Shown one piece after another: positions 9,887-26,292 of a stretch of DNA of 64,000 nt (the stretch's first letter is position 1; every line of letters starts with the position of its first letter). The DNA is taken from NCBI RefSeq assembly GCF_002102175.1, contig NZ_LQOX01000055.1:174131-238130 (forward strand), given 5' to 3'. The notes under the pieces were generated by a model. It searched no databases. It had not been told where the DNA came from and saw nothing but the letters and a program-made list of their open reading frames with translations. Position numbers and translations under genes: made by a program. Source of the stretch: Mycobacterium gastri (GTDB lineage: Bacteria > Actinomycetota > Actinomycetes > Mycobacteriales > Mycobacteriaceae).

Positions 9887-9944
9887 GCCCTGTCAGGGCC
9901 CACCCGCTGACCGGGTGACGGACCGAGGTGGGTGTCTCCCTCGG
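9887..9944 (+). promoter_or_regulatory. Structured leader upstream of pheST
   Basis: Three short stem-loops can be drawn in series: GCCC/GGGC (9887-9899), CACCCG/CGGGTG (9901-9917) and CCGAGG/CCTCGG (9923-9944). They occupy the 240-nt gap before pheS, about 50 nt ahead of the ribosome-binding site. No U-tract follows and no T-box signature is visible. They may be ordinary GC-rich folding or a control leader. Confidence 0.25.
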
Positions 9945-9969
9945 GGGAGAGCCAGGCAGTTATACCTAG

Positions 9970-11039
<1,070 letters not shown>

Positions 11040-11040
<1 letters not shown>

Positions 11041-13526
11041 TGCGCGTTCCGTATAGCTGGCTGCGCGAAGTGGTTTCGGCCGGAGCGCCGGGCTGGGACG
11101 TCCCAGCCGGCGAACTCGAGCAGACGTTGGTGCGGATCGGCCACGAAGTCGAAGAGGTGACCGCACTCGGCCCGGTCGACGGCCCGCTGACCGTGGGCCG
11201 GGTGGCCGGTATCGAGGAACTCGCCGGTTTCAAGAAGCCGATCCGGGCCTGCCTGGTCGATCTCGGTGATGGCCTGCAGCACGAGATAGTCTGCGGTGCA
11301 ACGAATTTCGTGATCGGCGATTTGGTGGTCGTGGCGCTACCCGGAACTATCCTGCCGGGCGGCTTTACCATCACCGCCCGCAAGACCTACGGCCGCACTT
11401 CGGCGGGAATGATCTGCTCGGCGGCCGAACTCGGTTTGGCCGCAGACCATTCCGGGATCCTGGTGCTCCCGCAGGCAACGGCCGAACCGGGAGCCGACGG
11501 TGCGGGTGTGCTCGGATTGGACGACGTGGTGTTCCATCTGGCGATTACCCCGGACCGCGGTTACTGCATGTCGGTGCGCGGCTTGGCCCGCGAGATCGCG
11601 TGCGCCTACGACCTGGATTTCGTCGACCCCGCCGAGGTCCCGGCGCTGCCGGTCGAGGGTGAGGCGTGGCCGTTGACGGTGCAGCCCGACACCGGTGTGC
11701 GCCGGTTTGCTCTGCGGCCGGTCACCGGCATCGATCCGGCCGCAGTGTCGCCCTGGTGGCTGCAGCGCCGGCTGCTGCTGTGCGGCATCCGCGCGACCTC
11801 ACCGGCGGTGGACGTCACCAACTACGTGATGCTCGAGCTCGGTCACCCGATGCACGCGCACGACCGCGACCGGATCACCGGGAGCCTGGGCGTGCGGTTC
11901 GCCCGCTCCGGCGAGACCGTCGTCACCCTGGACAACATCGAGCGGCGACTCGAACCCGCCGACGTCTTGATCGTTGACGACGTCACCACCGCAGCGATCG
12001 GCGGTGTGATGGGGGCGGCCAGCACCGAGGTGCGCGCCGATTCGACCGAGGTCCTGTTGGAGGCGGCGATTTGGGATCCGGCCGCGGTGTCGCGCACCCA
12101 GCGGCGGTTGCACTTGCCCAGCGAGGCCGCCCGGCGCTATGAGCGCGCGGTCGATCCGGCCATTTCGGTGGCCGCCTTGGATCGGTGCGCTGCGCTGCTC
12201 GCTGATATCGCCGGGGGAGAAGTCGTCCCGGCCCTGACCGATTGGCGAGGTGAACCGCCGGTCGAGGATTGGTCGATGCCGCCGATCCGGATCGCCGCCG
12301 ACCTGCCGGACCGCTTCGCGGGCGTGTCCTACGCCCCGGGCACGACGGCTCGGCGGCTGGCTCAAATCGGCGCCGGGGTGGTGCAAGACGACGGCGTGCT
12401 GATTGTGACGCCGCCCAGTTGGCGACCCGATCTGCTGCAGCCCGCCGACCTCGTCGAGGAGGTGATGCGACTGGAGGGGCTAGAGGTTATCCCGTCGGTG
12501 CTGCCCGCCGCGCCCGCGGGCCGCGGACTCACGGCCACCCAGCGGCGCCGTCGGGCGATCGGTAAGTCGCTGGCGCTGTCCGGCTACGTCGAGGTGCTGC
12601 CGACACCGTTTTTGCCCGCCGGCGTTTTCGACCTCTGGGGACTAGCGGCCGATGACCCTCGCCGGACCACGACCAGTGTGGTCAATCCGTTGGAAGCCGA
12701 CCGTCCGCAGCTGGCCACCACGTTGTTGCCGGCCCTGCTGGAAGCGTTGGGGCGCAACGTGTCCCGCGGTCTGACCGATGTCGCGTTGTTCGCCATCGCG
12801 CAGGTGGTCCGGCCGACCGAGCAGACCCGCGGCATCGAGCTGATCCCCGTGCACCGCCGGCCCACCGAAGGCGAGATCGCCAGGCTGGACGCATCGCTGC
12901 CCCGGCAACCGCAACACGTCGCTGCGGTGCTGGCCGGGTTGCGCGAGCCTCGCGGTCCGTGGGGTCCGGGCCGCGCGGCCGAAGCCGCCGACGCTTTCGA
13001 GGCGGTGCGAATCATTGCCCGGGCCAGCGGAATTGACGTGACGCTTCGCGCGGCCCGGTACCTGCCCTGGCATCCGGGCCGCTGCGCCGAAGTGCTCGTC
13101 GGCGATACCTGCGTTGGACACGCGGGGCAGCTGCATCCGGCCGTGATCGAGCGGACGGGCCTGCCGAAGGGCACCTGCGCGATCGAGCTGAACCTCGATG
13201 CGATCCCCGTCGTGGAATCGCTGCCGGCTCCCCGGGTGTCGCCGTTCCCCGCCCTGTTTCAGGACGTCAGCCTTGTGGTGTCCGCGGATGTCCCCGCCCA
13301 GGTCGTGTTGGATGCGGTTCGCGAAGGGGCCGGCGAGTTCCTCGAGGACATTCAGTTATTCGACGTCTTCACCGGTCCGCAGATCGGCGAAGCGCGCAAG
13401 TCGCTGACCTTCGCGCTGCGGTTTCGCGCGCCCGATCGCACGCTGACCGAAGACGACGCAAGCGCGGCGCGCGACGCGGCCGTACAGCTGGCTGCGGAAC
13501 GCGTCGGCGCCCTGCTGCGTCGCTGA
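11040..13526 (+). CDS. pheT: Phenylalanine--tRNA ligase beta subunit
   Basis: PheT provides tRNA recognition and editing of mischarged Tyr-tRNA(Phe). The 828-residue protein shows the N-terminal [12 protein letters not shown] segment, an EMAP/OB tRNA-binding domain (about residues 40-150), the B3/B4 editing region with [19 protein letters not shown], a B5 domain, the inactive synthetase-like core and a C-terminal ferredoxin-like anticodon-binding domain ([12 protein letters not shown] and [14 protein letters not shown]). Length matches the family. It overlaps pheS by one base. Confidence 0.98.
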
Positions 13527-13722
13527 AACTGTTGGCCGAGCATCAAGTTAGCCGAGTGGTTGGGTCCTGCCTTCGAGACGCGTGTTGGGGTCCACCGAAC
13601 TATATCGGTGAAATTGTCAGGGAAAACACGGAATTCGCGCCTCGAAACGCTACCATCTGCTTTCACCGGCCGTCGCGGCGCGACGACAGCATGATCCGGG
13701 ACGGGAAGTGGAGGTTGTCGGG

Positions 13723-15396
13723 ATGTCGTTGGTGATCGCGATGCCGGAGATGATGGCTTCGGCGGCAACAGATTTGGCGAGCATCGGCTCGACGATCAGC
13801 TCGGCCAACGCGGCGGCGGCAGTGCCTACCACGGGGCTGTTGGCGGCCGGTGCCGACGAGGTCTCGGCGATATTGCGTCGCTGTTCTCCCAGCATGCCGC
13901 GGAGTATCAGGCGCTGAGCGCCCAGGTTGGGGCTTTCCACTCCCAGTTCGTGCAGACCCTCAATTCGGGTGCGGCCGCCTATGCGGGCACCGAGGCCGCC
14001 TGTGTCCAGCAGAACCTGCTCGACCTGCTTACAGTAACCAGCCCTTCCTGGCGCTGACCGGGCGTCCACTGATCGGCAGCGGCGGGGCCGGCGGCCACGG
14101 CGGCACCGCCGGGTGGTTCGGCAACGGTGGGACCGGCGGCGACGGCGGCAGCGTCAACGGCACCGGCGCCGGCGGGGCCGGCGGTAACGGTGGCAACGCC
14201 ACATCCATCGGCAGCGGCGGCAACGGCGGCCTTGGCGGGTCAACCTTTGCCGCGCTCGCGGGTGCCGGCAGCGGCGGGAACGGTGGCGACGCCATGGGCC
14301 TTGTCGGTGCCGGCGGCAACGGCGGCAATTCCCCTCTTAACCTGATTACGGCTGCCAGCGGCGGCAACGGTGGCAGCGCCACGACCACGGTGATCGGCAA
14401 CGGCGGCAATGGCGGCAGCGGCATCAACGGCGGCACGAACGGCACCGGCGGCACGCCCGGGCAGCTGGGCAGTCCCGGCCTAGCCGGGGGGGTGGCCCCG
14501 CCGCCTAGCACCACCAAACCGTATGAAGCCCTCGTGGCGACTACGGCCGTGAACCTGGCCAGCACGAGCGCCGCCTCTGCCGGCAGTCCAGCGCCTTTCC
14601 TGAGCCAGATCGCCGATAACGTGGACGGCTACATCCAGCTGACCGGCCAGTCACTCAGCGCCGCGGTCACCGACTTCACTGGCAATCTGTATAACTTGCC
14701 CCAACACCTGATGGCGGCTTTCTCCGACCTACTGGCGGGCAACGTCGGCGGTGCGGTGCAGCAGGTGGCGACCGGCGTGTTCGGCCTCTTTGTCGATACC
14801 TCCAGCCTGTTCACCGTGACCGGCAACTTCCCGCAACTCACCGCGGTCGTGAACGGCACCCTTGGAGACCTGCTGCCGATCCTGACCATCCCCGGCGACT
14901 CGGCGCAGAACTTCGCCAACGTAGTCAAGCTCCTTACCGACCCGACCATATCGGTGGATGTCACGAACTTCTTGGCTCCCACCCAGACCCTCAGGTTCCC
15001 GGTGGCATTAGGGCTTGAGCTGGTAGGCCCGGCGTTCTCCACAGCCGCCGCGGCCGGAAAAGTGCCACGGCATTTTCCCAAGCCGTGCAAGCCGGGAACA
15101 TACCGCTGGTCTTGACCGCATTGGTAGACGCACCCGCCGTCATCGCAGATGGCTTCCTCAATGGCCAGTACGTGCTGCCCACGCCGCTGACGTTGACGGT
15201 TCCGTTTGTGGTCCCGCTGATCGGCGTCGTGCCACAAACGGTCACGCTGCAGAACAACGTCCCCTTCAACGGGATCCTGCACCCCCTCGAGCGCATCACG
15301 GCTATTGCACCGAACCCGCTCAGCGGCGGCTTGCTCAACGTCACCACCAACGGCACACAGATCGGCGGCATCGTTCCCGCTCTGCTGAACTATTGA
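13723..15396 (+). pseudogene. PE_PGRS gene with three frameshifts
   Basis: ATG at 13723, preceded by GTGGAGG, starts a normal PE domain ([21 protein letters not shown]). Near 13869 the frame shifts: the rest of the PE domain ([25 protein letters not shown] secretion motif) continues in another frame. Near 14030 it shifts again to give the QPFLALTGRPLIG boundary, a PGRS region of GGxGG repeats to about 14500 and an alpha-helical region. Near 15059, at an AAAA run, a third shift leads into the C-terminal beta domain ending IGGIVPALL at 15396. Each lesion behaves as loss of one base, and the third restores the original frame. The gene is either a recent pseudogene or shows sequencing deletions. 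There is no orthologue in this orientation at this place in M. tuberculosis, where Rv1651c (PE_PGRS30) lies on the other strand. Confidence 0.85.
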
Positions 15397-15660
15397 CCCC
15401 AACAGCTTGCGAACGCGATCGGGGCGTAGTTGCCGAACTGCGCGTCGCGCAAAGAGATGTAGAGGTTATGTCGCCCGCTGGTCCCGATAGGTTCCGCTGG
15501 CCGGCCCTGAAGGGACAACGCGGCCCGTGGGCCCGCCCTTCGGCATTATCCGCTCGCTGCTGGGCGTGGAGGTGGGCGATGGCGCTTCGGCCGACGAGGT
15601 GGACGCGGCTGGTGGGAGGCACGAGGCGATCCGGAAAAAGCTTGTGATCAGCCACCTTTG
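15397..15660 (+). other. Unidentified coding remnant after the PE_PGRS gene
   Basis: The interval ends in a stretch with mycobacterial codon use, reading roughly GPPFGIIRSLLG, GDGASADEVDAAGG and HEAIRKKLVISHL before TGA at 15658-15660. No start codon or ribosome-binding site fits, and I do not recognise the family. It looks like the tail of a decayed gene. Confidence 0.3.
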
Positions 15661-15890
15661 AGACGAGCCGATCCGCCGCAGATGGCGTCGCTTCACCTGA
15701 ACTGGTCGTGGATGACCGGCCGTGGTCGTGAGCTGGCCGCCTGCGGCTGTTCCTGCGATCGCAGGAAACTGACTGCCGCAGATCGACGACGGCGTCCCTC
15801 ACCGGCCCCGCCGTGCGCTCGGTGGCGCTGTGGGTCTGTCAACGCGGACCGCCACTTCGGCGTGAACTTCGGCGCTGAACTCAACAACGT

Positions 15891-16110
15891 TTGGGTGGAT
15901 CGGTGCACTATCACCGCGCAGAACTCCGGCCCCGCCCCCGAACGCGTACCGAACTGCTGGCCGCCACCGAAACCGAGCTGACCAACGTCGCGGACAGAGC
16001 TATGCAGGGCACCCTGTCCCAATCCGCGGTGTCGGCGGACCGCAGCTATCGTCGGAAATACCAACTGGGTAACCACTTCACCGCCGACAAAACCCCACGT
16101 CAGGGCCGAA
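15891..16110 (+). pseudogene. Degraded transposase fragment (IS1634/IS4-like)
   Basis: One frame reads VHYHRAEL, then RTELLAATETELTNVADRA followed by MQGTLS and YQLGNHFTAD. This resembles the linker region of IS1634-type DDE transposases, where a LLAATE-TEL-KVA segment is followed by KYKxxKHF. The surrounding frames contain stops, no complete transposase or terminal inverted repeats are visible, and the DDE residues cannot be assigned. I read it as an old insertion-sequence remnant between two PE genes. Family assignment is from memory. Confidence 0.42.
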
Positions 16111-16131
16111 ATCGCCTACCGGAATCGTTCG

Positions 16132-16353
16132 GTGATTGTCGCAACGACGACGAGTCAATGGCTCGAGCGCGAAGTTGCGGCGTTCGGCGACTGGCCGTAT
16201 CGGCGCGAATTCGTGTGGAGGCCTCGCTTTGTGTCCGTATTAGACGCATGTCGATGGGAGCGTCCGATCATCAAATATGAATTCATCATCGCCAAATCCC
16301 TGGACGCGGATATATGTGGCTTCCCGCGGGTTCACGCGACTTTCGACCAGTGA
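16132..16353 (+). CDS. Hypothetical 73-residue protein or gene remnant
   Basis: The frame starts at GTG 16132 and continues similarly composed codons upstream without a binding site, so the true N-terminus may be lost. The product is Trp/Arg/Phe-rich (QWLEREVAAFGDWPYRREF, CRWERPIIKYEFIIAKSLD) and has no motif I recognise. Codon use is less GC-biased than in neighbouring genes. It could be a fragment of a mobile-element passenger gene. Confidence 0.3.
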   Translation: MIVATTTSQWLEREVAAFGDWPYRREFVWRPRFVSVLDACRWERPIIKYEFIIAKSLDADICGFPRVHATFDQ

Positions 16354-17108
16354 CACGCCGGCCTGCGCCTCACGTCGTGTCGCCGCGGAGGTGATTTTCC
16401 TTTGACTAATTTGTAGCTACTGACGGCATGTTGGCCAGATTTGGCAAACCACATTTGCCGCTTGGCGTGCCTGCAGCGACGTGATTGCCCGGTCCTCGCG
16501 GCGGCAGAATGCCGGGTAAGGCCAGTGGCCTTTCAATCTCAACATTCGGTGGCGGTTCTCGCCTCAGCTAACGTGGTGGCTTTACCACCCTTCGGTTGCT
16601 TACTCGCTGGAAGCGCTGCCCGCCGAACGCCTTTCGACGGTCGGGGGTTGCGACGATAATGAGCGATCCGACGACGACCGGCTTTTGAATGCATGGTGAG
16701 CGCTGTCATAGCGCTCAAATGCGTTGTTGTACAACAGGACAATAACGTGCCATCGGGCGGTGAGCAAGCTGCTGGTGGATGTGCATCGAGGGTGCGGGTG
16801 ATTGCTCGTCGCGGCGGCAAGACGAGTCGCGAGCCAATCGAAATGTGCGATGGCGCAACAAGTTCGCTGTTTGAAATAACGTCGGGTACGAGCATCCTGC
16901 GCCGGACCAGCCGGGCCGCTGCCCCGAGAGGAGTTGAACTCCCTTCGGTCAAATGTTATCTCGCCGCTAATCACGTAGATAAGTTCGACCCAGTCAACTG
17001 AAAACGATCATTTTCCGTTGTTGGTGTGCCCCAGTGGATTACGTTTCTTTTTGCCGATGAGGTCGGGTCTCATCGAGTTAAACCGTTCATGTTGTGGGGG
17101 CGATGAGC
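16354..17108. other. Long AT-richer intergenic region upstream of the giant PE gene
   Basis: About 750 bp without a supportable gene. It is notably less GC-rich than its surroundings, a pattern common upstream of horizontally acquired or highly regulated PE genes. It holds two dyads (16698-16716 and 16726-16735) and, just before the PE start, the GTGGGGG ribosome-binding site (17094-17100). Confidence 0.55.
16698..16735. promoter_or_regulatory. Adjacent dyad symmetries upstream of the giant PE gene
   Basis: GAGCGCT-GTCAT-AGCGCTC (16698-16716) has perfect 7-bp arms. It is followed after nine bases by the perfect 10-bp palindrome GTTGTACAAC (16726-16735). Such stacked dyads are typical of operators or a transcript hairpin. 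They lie about 375 bp before the PE start, so an intervening promoter would be needed. Confidence 0.35.
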
Positions 17109-20100
17109 ATGTCATTTGTGAACGCTGTGCCCGAGGTTGTCCAAGCGGCAGCCCAGGATCTCGCAGGTATTCGCTTGGTGCTAGAAGAAGCCACCGCAGC
17201 AGCGGCGGCTCCCACTACTGCGTTGGCAGCAGCGGGCGAAGATGAGGTATCAGCTGCAATCGCAGCACTATTCGGCACCTTCGGCCAGGAGTACCAAGCC
17301 ATCAGCGCCCAGGCGTCGGCGTTTCATGCCGACTTCGTCAAGCTGTTGAGCGGTGCCGCGTCTTCGTACGTCGAAGCCGAGGTGGCGAATGCTGTTTCAG
17401 TCCTCACCGGCCAAAATGCCGCTGCTGCAGTGGGCGGCGGGCTCAACGGCGGTCTGACCGCCGCCTTCAATGGTGAACTGGCTCTGCAGGCTGCCAACTC
17501 GCTCGCGACCGCATTTGGTGCCGGAGCTTCCGGTCTCGCCCTGCAGACCGGAGGAGCCATCGTGTCTGGTATCGGCACGGGGTTGGTTCAGACGGGCGAA
17601 GTCATCATGGCGGCCGGCCATTCCCTGCAGAATTTCGGCGTTCTCATGTCGGGCGTCGGCGCTGGGTTGAGCGCCCAGGCAAGTGCCGCCCTGAACCAGG
17701 CACTGACGTTGGGCGGGTCATTGAGCGCTCAACTCGGCGCGTCGCTGTCAGGAAGCCTCGACCTTGGCTTTCCGGAGCTGATCGCGGCATTCAACGGCGG
17801 CTTGACCGGACTGATCCAAACAGGACAAACCCTGACTGGGAACGTGCTCATAGGCTTCAGCAGCGGGCTTAGTGGGCTGATCCAAACGGGGGGAACCGTA
17901 TTGGCAAACTTCGGCGGCAGCTTGCCGGAGCTTGCCGCCAACCTCAATGCTGCGTTCTCGGCGACTTTGGGTGGTTCGTTGCCGACGTTGCTGGCGGCAG
18001 TCAACGGTGGTGTGACGGGGTTGCTTCAGACTGGTCAGTCGCTGGCGACGAGCTTGGCGGGCAGCTTCGGTGGTGGCCTGAGCGGGCTGATTCAAACGGG
18101 TGAGAGTCTTGTTGCCGGCTTGGCCGGTGGGTTGAGTGTGCCGGCTATGGCCGCGCAGTTGTCGGCGGTGTTGCAGGCCAGCCTGGGCGGATCGTTCCCG
18201 CAGCTGGTGGCCGCGCTCAATGGTGGGCTGCGCGGGGTCGTCGAGCTGGGCCAGACGTTCGCTGCGAGTTTGGCCGCTGGCTTCAACGCTCCGGCGTTGG
18301 CCGCGCAACTGTCGGCGATGTTGCAGGCCAGCCTGGGCGGGTCGTTGCCGCAGCTGGTGGCCGCGCTCAACGGGGGCCTGCACGGGTTGGTGGAGGTGGG
18401 GCAGAACTTCACGGTCGCGCTGAGCGCGGTGCTCAATGCTCCGGCGGTGGTGGCCGCCCTCAATGGTGGGTTGCGCGGACTTGTCGAGTTGGGCCAAAGT
18501 TTCGTCGCGACCTTGACCGGCGGGTTGAGCATGCCGGCGTTGGCCGCGCAATTGTCGGCGATGTTGCAGGCCAGTCTGGGCGGGTCGTTGCCGCAGCTGG
18601 TGGCCGCGCTCAACGGGGGCCTGCGTGGGTTGGTGGAGTTGGGGCAGAACTTTGCGGTCGCGTTGAGCGCGGTGCTCAATGCTCCGGCGGTGGTGGCCGC
18701 CCTCAATGGTGGGTTGCGCGGACTTGTCGAGTTGGGCCAAAGTTTCGTCGCGACCTTGACCGGCGGGTTGAGCATGCCGGCGTTGGCCGCGCAATTGTCG
18801 GCGATGTTGCAGGCCAGCCTGGGCGGGTCGTTGCCGCAGCTGGTGGCCGCGCTCAACGGGGGCCTGCGTGGGTTGGTGGAGTTGGGGCAGAACTTTGCGG
18901 TCGCGTTGAGCGCGGTGCTCAATGCTCCGGCGGTGGTGGCCGCCCTCAATGGTGGGCTGCGCGGACTTGTCGAGTTGGGTCAAAGTTTTGCCGCGACCTT
19001 GACCGGCGGGTTGAGCATGCCGGCGTTGGCCGCGCAATTGAGCGCAGTGTTGCAGGCCAGCCTGGGCGGGTCGTTCCCGCAGCTGGTGGCCGCGCTCAAC
19101 GGGGGCCTGCACGGGTTGGTGGAGGTGGGGCAGAACTTCACGATCGCGCTGAGCGCGGTGCTCAATGCTCCGGCGGTGGTGGCCGCCCTCAATGGTGGGC
19201 TGCGCGGCCTCGTCGAGTTGGGTCAAAGTTTTGCCGCGACCTTGACCGGCGGGTTGAGCATGCCGGCGTTGGCCGCGCAACTGAGCGCAGTGTTGCAGGC
19301 CAGCCTGGGCGGGTCGTTGCCGCAGCTGGTGGCCGCGCTCAACGGGGGCCTGCACGGGTTGGTGGAGGTGGGGCAGAACTTCACGGTCGCGCTGAGCGCG
19401 GTGCTCAATGCTCCGGCGGTGGTGGCCGCCCTCAATGGTGGGCTGCGCGGCCTCGTCGAGCTGGGCCAGACCTTCGCCGCGAGTTTGGCCGCTGGCTTCA
19501 ACGCTCCGGCGTTGGCCGCGCAACTGAGCGCGGTGTTGCAGGCCAGCCTGGGCGGGTCGTTCCCGCAGCTGGTGGCCGCCCTCAATGGTGGTCTCAGCGG
19601 GCTAATCCAGACCGGCCAGTCGTTGGCGGCCAGCTTGGTCGGCAATTTCGGTGGCGGGTTGAATGCCCTGATCCAGACCGGCCAGACGTTCGCGGCCAGC
19701 TTGGCGGGCAGCTTCAACGCTCCCGCGTTGGCCGCGCAACTGTCGGCGGTGTTGCAGGCCAGCCTGGGCGGGTCGTTGCCGCAGCTGGTGGCCGCGCTCA
19801 ACGGCGGGCTCAACGGGTTGATTCAAACCGGACAGAACCTGGTTGGCAGCCTGGGAGTGGCCTTCGGTGGAAGCTTGCCGGAGCTAGCGGCGAGGCTGTC
19901 CGCGGCCCTGTCGGCGGGCTTAAGCGGCAGCCTGTCGGTGGAACTCAGTGCGGCTCTGGCTACGAGCATCAACGGCGCATTGTCCGCATTGGGGTCTGGG
20001 CTGGTACAGACCGGTGGAACTCTGGCGGGCGGTCTCGGTGCTGGGCTGTCGGGTCTCATCGGCACGGGCCAAGTGCTCGCCGGCAGTTTCGGTTCAAGCG

Positions 20101-20420
20101 CTTCCGGACTACTGCGGACGGGCGAAGCCCTCCTGGCTATTTGGGAGAATGCCGCGGCGCAGATCGGCGGTGCGCTCGACGGCGCCATAGAGGCAAGCCT
20201 CGGCGTCGGGTTTCCGGGGCTGTCCCAAGTCGCTCTGACGCTTGCCACAGGTATCGCCAACTCAACCGCCGGACTCGCCCAAACCGGCGGGGTCATCCTG
20301 ACGGCTTTGGACAACGCATCTCTTGGGCTCGCTGCCAATATCGGCGCTGCCCTGGCCAACCTTCAACTCGCCATCCAGGCGGCGTTGAACGCGAGCCTCG
20401 GTGTTCAGGTCGGTTCCTAG
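17109..20420 (+). CDS. Giant PE family protein with tandem helical repeats
   Basis: The first 95 residues are a PE domain ([21 protein letters not shown]) with the YxxxE ESX secretion motif (YVEAE). The remaining 1000 residues are built from related units of the form ALNGGLxGLVExGQ and [21 protein letters not shown]. They are rich in Gly, Leu, Ala and Gln, have almost no charge, and look like amphipathic helices broken by Gly-Gly turns. This differs from both PGRS (GGxGG) and MPTR (NxGxGNxG) repeats. The central part comprises five or more 243-bp near-identical units. ATG at 17109 is chosen over 17103 because its spacing from GTGGGGG is about 8 nt. Export to the cell envelope by an ESX system is inferred from the PE domain. 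The function is unknown and no PPE or esx partner is adjacent. Confidence 0.9.
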   Translation: MSFVNAVPEVVQAAAQDLAGIRLVLEEATAAAAAPTTALAAAGEDEVSAAIAALFGTFGQEYQAISAQASAFHADFVKLLSGAASSYVEAEVANAVSVLTGQNAAAAVGGGLNGGLTAAFNGELALQAANSLATAFGAGASGLALQTGGAIVSGIGTGLVQTGEVIMAAGHSLQNFGVLMSGVGAGLSAQASAALNQALTLGGSLSAQLGASLSGSLDLGFPELIAAFNGGLTGLIQTGQTLTGNVLIGFSSGLSGLIQTGGTVLANFGGSLPELAANLNAAFSATLGGSLPTLLAAVNGGVTGLLQTGQSLATSLAGSFGGGLSGLIQTGESLVAGLAGGLSVPAMAAQLSAVLQASLGGSFPQLVAALNGGLRGVVELGQTFAASLAAGFNAPALAAQLSAMLQASLGGSLPQLVAALNGGLHGLVEVGQNFTVALSAVLNAPAVVAALNGGLRGLVELGQSFVATLTGGLSMPALAAQLSAMLQASLGGSLPQLVAALNGGLRGLVELGQNFAVALSAVLNAPAVVAALNGGLRGLVELGQSFVATLTGGLSMPALAAQLSAMLQASLGGSLPQLVAALNGGLRGLVELGQNFAVALSAVLNAPAVVAALNGGLRGLVELGQSFAATLTGGLSMPALAAQLSAVLQASLGGSFPQLVAALNGGLHGLVEVGQNFTIALSAVLNAPAVVAALNGGLRGLVELGQSFAATLTGGLSMPALAAQLSAVLQASLGGSLPQLVAALNGGLHGLVEVGQNFTVALSAVLNAPAVVAALNGGLRGLVELGQTFAASLAAGFNAPALAAQLSAVLQASLGGSFPQLVAALNGGLSGLIQTGQSLAASLVGNFGGGLNALIQTGQTFAASLAGSFNAPALAAQLSAVLQASLGGSLPQLVAALNGGLNGLIQTGQNLVGSLGVAFGGSLPELAARLSAALSAGLSGSLSVELSAALATSINGALSALGSGLVQTGGTLAGGLGAGLSGLIGTGQVLAGSFGSSASGLLRTGEALLAIWENAAAQIGGALDGAIEASLGVGFPGLSQVALTLATGIANSTAGLAQTGGVILTALDNASLGLAANIGAALANLQLAIQAALNASLGVQVGS
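18301..19758 (+). repeat. 243-bp (81-codon) near-perfect tandem repeats
   Basis: The landmark CCGCGCAA recurs at 18544, 18787, 19030, 19273 and 19516, exactly 243 bp apart, and in phase at 18301. Units are nearly identical at the DNA level, with a few synonymous or conservative changes ([36 protein letters not shown]). Flanking units are diverged (150 bp before, 216 bp after). The in-frame length means recombination would add or remove 81 residues without frameshift. Confidence 0.93.
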
Positions 20421-20503
20421 TAGCCCAACGGCGATGTGGTACGCCTCCAACCCTGGCCGCAGCAGCACCCAGCCGAGACACCTCAGAATGGATTTGCAAA
20501 CAT

Positions 20504-22777
<2,274 letters not shown>

Positions 22778-22781
<4 letters not shown>

Positions 22782-23655
22782 CCATCGAGGCACTGACCAC
22801 TCAGGTCAAGGCGCAGGTGCTGGCCGAAGCCCTGCCCTGGCTGAAGCAGTTGCACGGCAAGATCATTGTGATCAAGTACGGCGGCAACGCGATGATCGAC
22901 GACACGCTACGGCAGGCATTCGCCGCGGACATGGCATTTCTGCGCAATTGCGGGATCCACCCGGTCGTGGTGCACGGCGGGGGACCGCAGATCAGCGCGA
23001 TGCTGCGGCGGCTGGGCATCGAAGGTGACTTCAAGGGCGGATTCCGGGTCACCACACCGGAAGTGCTCGACGTGGCGCGCATGGTGCTGTTCGGCCAGGT
23101 GGGCCGCGAGCTGGTGAACCTGATCAACGCGCACGGCCCCTATGCCGTGGGAATCACCGGTGAGGATGCGCAACTGTTCACCGCGGTGCGGCGCAGCGTC
23201 ACCGTCGACGGCGTGGCCACCGACATCGGCCTGGTCGGCGACGTTGACAAGGTGAACACCGATGCGGTGGTGGATCTCATTGGTGCACGCCGGATTCCGG
23301 TGGTCTCGACACTGGCGCCCGACGCCGACGGTGTGGTACACAACATCAACGCCGACACGGCTGCGGCGGCATTGGCCGAAGCCCTGGGAGCCGAAAAGCT
23401 GCTCATGCTTACCGATGTCGAGGGCCTGTACACCAGCTGGCCGGACCGCAATTCCTTGGTCAGCGAAATCGACACGGCCACACTGGCGCAACTGCTGCCC
23501 ACCCTGGAAGCGGGCATGATCCCCAAGATCGAGGCTTGTCTGCGAGCCGTCGACGGCGGCGTGCCCAGCGCACACGTCATCGACGGCCGGGTCAAACACT
23601 GTGTGTTGGTCGAGCTGTTCACCAACGAGGGCACCGGCACCAAGGTGGTGGGCGG

Positions 23656-23659
<4 letters not shown>
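22778..23659 (+). CDS. argB: Acetylglutamate kinase
   Basis: ArgB phosphorylates N-acetylglutamate and is the usual arginine-feedback target of the cyclic pathway. The 293-residue protein has the amino-acid-kinase fold, with [12 protein letters not shown] (phosphate-binding lysine and glycines), [14 protein letters not shown], and the N-acetylglutamate and ATP sites near [30 protein letters not shown]. The start is ATG 22778, overlapping the argJ stop by four bases. A longer open frame upstream is an artefact of GC-rich coding. Confidence 0.98.
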
Positions 23660-26266
<2,607 letters not shown>

Positions 26267-26292
26267 AAAACCTGAAATAGAGGAGTTGGTTC

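Noticed and set aside
17748..19523. A 591-codon minus-strand frame over the giant PE repeats
   Set aside because: It simply repeats with the 243-bp unit and has no start signal or recognisable domain. The plus strand has the PE N-terminus and a ribosome-binding site.
18301..19758. CRISPR-like periodic repeats
   Set aside because: The period is 243 bp with no unique spacers, and the repeats are in-frame coding units.
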